Assembly: GCA_947503965.1 (NCBI GenBank)
Contig: CANNFU010000008.1
Coordinates: 1 to 64,000 of the forward strand
Length of the DNA: 64,000 nucleotides
Reading direction: 5' to 3'
Source: an uncultured Paracoccaceae bacterium
GTDB taxonomy: Bacteria > Pseudomonadota > Alphaproteobacteria > Rhodobacterales > Rhodobacteraceae
Each line of letters starts with the position of its first letter. The stretch's first letter is position 1. The notes beneath the pieces were generated by a model. That model did no database searches and was not told the DNA's origin. It saw only the letters and a list, made by a program, of their open reading frames with translations. Below are positions 61,720 through 64,000 of this stretch, in pieces. The translations under genes and the position numbers were made by a program.

Positions 61720-62181
61720 TCACCCCAAATGGCGGAGGATTTGCTCTGCGGTTCTTCTGAATGCATCGAATTCGCTTTTACCTACAGCTTCCATTAAGTC
61801 CCTTTCCAGGCGGTCAATTGCTTCAGCCCCCAGTGTCGCCAGCATCTCGCCAGCAGCGGTCAGTTCCAAAGTAAACGCGCGCCGGTCCAATGCCGACTGT
61901 GCCCTGCGCAGTATCTGAAGTTCTTCGGCGCGATTGACCAATCGGCTTGCCGTGTTCAGATCAATGCCGAGAAATCGGGCGTAATCTGCTTGGGTGGATC
62001 CTGGATTGCCCTCAATCGCCAAAGCCAGGCCAATGAGACGCACATCACCGTCGATGTCCTGACAGGTGTCAAGCAGTCGCATCCGAAATACCGCGCTGAT
62101 GCGGCCAAGCAATAGGCCCAGCGGAAGCGTTGAAAGCCTGTCGTCGTCGGTCGAAGGTAGATTATCTGTTGTCATTATCAT
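61720..62181 (-). CDS. MarR family transcriptional regulator
   Basis: A 153-residue winged-helix regulator in the preferred reading (start at the ATG at 62181). Family features include ALAIEGNPGSTQADYARFLGI, the recognition helix region DLNTASRLVNRAEELQILRR and the wing DRRAFTLELTAAG. A longer reading back to 62304 would run through the palindromic operator and the divergent gene, so I reject it; no good ribosome site marks any start. It probably represses itself and the divergent membrane protein gene. The ligand is unknown. Confidence 0.8.
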   Translation of the reverse strand: MIMTTDNLPSTDDDRLSTLPLGLLLGRISAVFRMRLLDTCQDIDGDVRLIGLALAIEGNPGSTQADYARFLGIDLNTASRLVNRAEELQILRRAQSALDRRAFTLELTAAGEMLATLGAEAIDRLERDLMEAVGKSEFDAFRRTAEQILRHLG

Positions 62182-62204
62182 ATCATTTGATATTATATCA
62201 TATG
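62180..62204. promoter_or_regulatory. Overlapping palindromes, probable MarR operator
   Basis: ATATCA-TT-TGATAT overlaps TGATAT-T-ATATCA, giving three alternating ATATCA half-sites in 21 bases, next to the MarR start and 20 bases before the divergent start at 62225. Confidence 0.65.
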
Positions 62205-62224
62205 CCATTATATGAGAGTTTCCA

Positions 62225-62785
62225 ATGCGACTCAATTCTTTCATAGCAGTAGGAGCCGCTGCATTCGCAGTGTCCGGCGTACTGAACATATTCGCTGATT
62301 TCATGCCCGACCCAGCGACCCAGCTGATGAACTTTGTCGGTGTGTGTTTAGGCGTACTCGGACTGCAGGCGCTTTATGTTTTTGCGCATCAGAAAACCGG
62401 CATTGCAGGCCTGTCGGGCTTTCTGTTGGCAACATTTGGGTTCCTGGGTATTGCAGGCTTCCTGTTCGCCGATGCCTTCGTCTTTCCGTCACTTGAGACG
62501 GACACACTCGCGACGCTCATCGCGGGGACCACGGGACTCGCAATTTTTGCTTCTGTCATCCTCTATGTTGTGGGCGTCCTGCTCTTTGCAACGACACTCT
62601 TCCGCAGCGGAATGCTCCCGAAACCAGCATTGCTGCTTTGGGCGACTGGCACACTTCCGACCTTGGCAGCGATTGCCTTGCCAGCCGTGGTCATGACCGT
62701 CGCTGAGATCGTCGCAAGCGTCGGCGTTATCTGGATCGCATGTGCAATCTTAAGTGATTTACGGTCTGACGCTTGGTCATATTGA
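62225..62785 (+). CDS. Hypothetical membrane protein, divergent from MarR
   Basis: A 186-residue protein with about five or six hydrophobic segments covering most of its length, short loops and no recognised motif. It resembles small uncharacterised integral membrane proteins often paired with MarR or TetR regulators. The promoter region contains the palindromic operator. Function unknown. Confidence 0.72.
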   Translation: MRLNSFIAVGAAAFAVSGVLNIFADFMPDPATQLMNFVGVCLGVLGLQALYVFAHQKTGIAGLSGFLLATFGFLGIAGFLFADAFVFPSLETDTLATLIAGTTGLAIFASVILYVVGVLLFATTLFRSGMLPKPALLLWATGTLPTLAAIALPAVVMTVAEIVASVGVIWIACAILSDLRSDAWSY

Positions 62786-62957
62786 AGTTGAACGACGTCC
62801 TGTGTCGACCCGACATCAGATCGGGCTGGGCTATAATGCAAACGGGTTCGATACAGAATTCCGGGCAGGGATCGACCGGCGGCTTAGCACGGATGAAAAC
62901 TTCTCTGAACGCACGACCCAAACAACGCCGGACAGCCAACACTTCGCCGCAATGCGC

Positions 62958-63293
62958 CTACCCACCGAGTGCCCTCAATCGCTGGCCATCGCCCAGAATT
63001 AGTGATCCGTCCCCCGCAGCCCTCACCCCGCCACAACGACGGCCCATCCGCGGAAGCTCAATGCAAAGCTGATCCCTCTCGATAGTCCAGCTGCCAGTCA
63101 TCGTTCCCAAAGGGCCGCGTCCCGCGATCGATCCATCTGGCTGGAACGTCATTTCCATCCGCATTGCCATGCGCCTCATTTCAAAGGTTTGGCCGGTGAT
63201 CCGGTCCAATAGCGCGTCAGCCGTCAACGTCTGCGCCGCCGCCTGAAAGGGCGCGAGCAGCGCAAGCAACAATGCAGTCCCAACAATTTTCAT
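62958..63293 (-). CDS. Hypothetical exported protein
   Basis: A 111-residue protein with a signal peptide (MKIVGTALLLALLAPFQAAA, cleavage after AQA or AAA) and a small beta-rich mature domain with LLDRITGQTFEM, MTFQPDGSIAGRG and two cysteines (DQLCIELP, GRRCGG) that may form a disulfide. GGAG precedes the ATG at 63293. It is divergent from the TetR gene with inverted repeats between, so probably its target. Function unknown. The 172-base gap before it shows no gene. Confidence 0.72.
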   Translation of the reverse strand: MKIVGTALLLALLAPFQAAAQTLTADALLDRITGQTFEMRRMAMRMEMTFQPDGSIAGRGPLGTMTGSWTIERDQLCIELPRMGRRCGGVRAAGDGSLILGDGQRLRALGG

Positions 63294-63305
63294 TCGGATC
63301 TCCAT

Positions 63306-63321
63306 TCAAACACTTGATTGA
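63306..63321. promoter_or_regulatory. Probable TetR operator, site 1
   Basis: TCAAACACTTGATTGA, within a longer ATTCAA/TTGAAT dyad, shares its half-sites with site 2 at 63345; centres are 39 bases apart. It lies just upstream of the exported protein start. Confidence 0.6.
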
Positions 63322-63344
63322 ATTAGTTCGCCAAGCTAGGTGTG

Positions 63345-63360
63345 TCAAACGATTGTTTGA
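63345..63360. promoter_or_regulatory. Probable TetR operator, site 2
   Basis: TCAAACGATTGTTTGA, perfect six-base arms with a four-base centre, 12 bases before the TetR start at 63372. Confidence 0.68.
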
Positions 63361-63371
63361 AATGTGGTCCC

Positions 63372-64000
63372 ATGTCTTCTGTGAACAAAACCTTACCCAA
63401 TAGCGACACGCGCACAGACGAGACGAGGTCCCGACTGATCGAAGCCGCGATGCGCCAATTCGGACAGCATGGTTTCGAAGCGACTTCACTGCGCGCCGTC
63501 GTGGGTGACGCGAAGCAAAACATCTCGTCGGTCAAATACCACTTTGGATCAAAGGATGGGCTTTTCGACGCCTGCGTCCGAGCTGCAGCGCAGCGTCTGA
63601 AGGCCGAAGGACCGGGCGATATCGTGACCTCGGAGACGACAAACCTGTCCAGTCTGGCGCCTGAGCAGGCCCGGACAATGATCCGCGTCGTGATTGAAGC
63701 AGCACTCCGCGATGCCTTGCGCCCCGAGCTCGTGGACGAACTACGGTTCCTGCAACGCGAAATCGTCATCGGCGGGCGCGGTGCGGGCATCTTCTACGAC
63801 GAAGTTCTCAGAGATCATGTGGCATTTTTTGCCAAGCTCTTCTCGATCGCGGAGGCGCTAAACGAGGAAGAGGCCCGGTTGCGCGCCCTGGCCATTATGA
63901 TGCAGACCGTTCTGTTTCTCTCGGCTGGTCCGGTGATCGAAACCGGGATCGGCTGGCGCATCACGTCAGAGCGTATCCCTCAACTGGTGGATGCTCTCTA
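63372..64000 (+). CDS. TetR/AcrR family regulator, cut by window end
   Basis: An open reading of 209 codons that runs off the window without a stop. The N-terminal TetR DNA-binding domain is clear: RSRLIEAAMRQFGQHGFEAT, then LRAVVGDAKQNISSVKYHFG and KDGLFDACV. The C-terminal ligand domain resembles CerR/DUF1956-type regulators, which is tentative. Two inverted repeats upstream suggest autorepression and control of the divergent exported protein gene. Confidence 0.85.
   Translation, partial: MSSVNKTLPNSDTRTDETRSRLIEAAMRQFGQHGFEATSLRAVVGDAKQNISSVKYHFGSKDGLFDACVRAAAQRLKAEGPGDIVTSETTNLSSLAPEQARTMIRVVIEAALRDALRPELVDELRFLQREIVIGGRGAGIFYDEVLRDHVAFFAKLFSIAEALNEEEARLRALAIMMQTVLFLSAGPVIETGIGWRITSERIPQLVDAL

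Noticed and set aside
61600..61797. Plus-strand 65-residue reading
   Set aside because: It overlaps the C-terminal coding part of the MarR gene and has no ribosome site or recognisable features.

Overview
The window looks like a chromosomal segment of an alphaproteobacterium, most likely of the Rhodobacterales/Roseobacter group. I infer this from the GC-rich sequence, from gene families typical of that group (a SqrR/BigR-type persulfide regulator with sulfide genes, a hybrid FixL kinase with an OmpR-type partner) and from the abundance of ATGA/TGATG start-stop overlaps. I saw no rRNA, tRNA or CRISPR array. There is no gene-free stretch over 300 bases; the longest gap, about 265 bases at 61455-61719, holds a terminator and nothing else I can support.

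Layout. 1-548: a broken transposase at what looks like a contig edge. 623-6425: a small conserved protein, then an operon of acetate-CoA ligase, fused alpha/beta 2-oxoacid dehydrogenase E1, E2 and an acyl carrier protein. 6546-13137: an orphan ABC ATPase, an M23-like protein, a CPBP protease homologue, a Na/Ca-type exchanger, a CBS site-2 protease, a CPA2-type antiporter and a 48-residue lipoprotein. 13276-16973: a STAS-MlaE/MlaF/MlaD/auxiliary lipoprotein transporter. 16980-24423: DUF1801 and DUF2267 proteins, a PfkB kinase, a second CPBP protein, PEP synthase and a DksA-like protein. 24495-36533: sulfur chemistry (two persulfide-dioxygenase-like enzymes, a DUF442-SQR fusion, an ArsR regulator of SqrR/BigR type, rhodanese, SulP, a permease with a thioredoxin-like partner), interrupted by a CFA synthase, an SLC13 permease and a carbonic anhydrase. 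36669-47438: a complete hoxFUYHW-hypABCDEF cluster. 47535-52960: a BMP-type nucleoside ABC transporter with a flavodoxin-like protein. 52974-58252: a phasin-like protein, a P-type ATPase, a VIT1-like transporter, an Acg-like flavoprotein and a host-attachment-family protein. 58368-61454: oxygen-sensing regulators. 61720-64000: MarR and TetR regulators with small membrane or exported proteins.

The unifying signal is regulatory. I located sixteen FixK/FNR-type dyads (TTGA-N6-TCAA or one mismatch), all intergenic apart from one touching a stop codon. Most lie 50-67 bases from the start codons they face, and many sit between divergent genes. At the end of this stretch are a hybrid kinase whose PAS domain keeps the FixL haem-pocket residues, an OmpR-type response regulator resembling Rhizobium FxkR, and a cysteine-cluster-free FixK-type regulator whose promoter region carries a 10-base-period direct repeat resembling the FxkR K-box. 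The simplest reading is a low-oxygen regulatory cascade located beside its own regulon. That regulon would join H2 oxidation, sulfide/persulfide oxidation, acetyl-group and PEP metabolism, ion and metal transport, and envelope remodelling.
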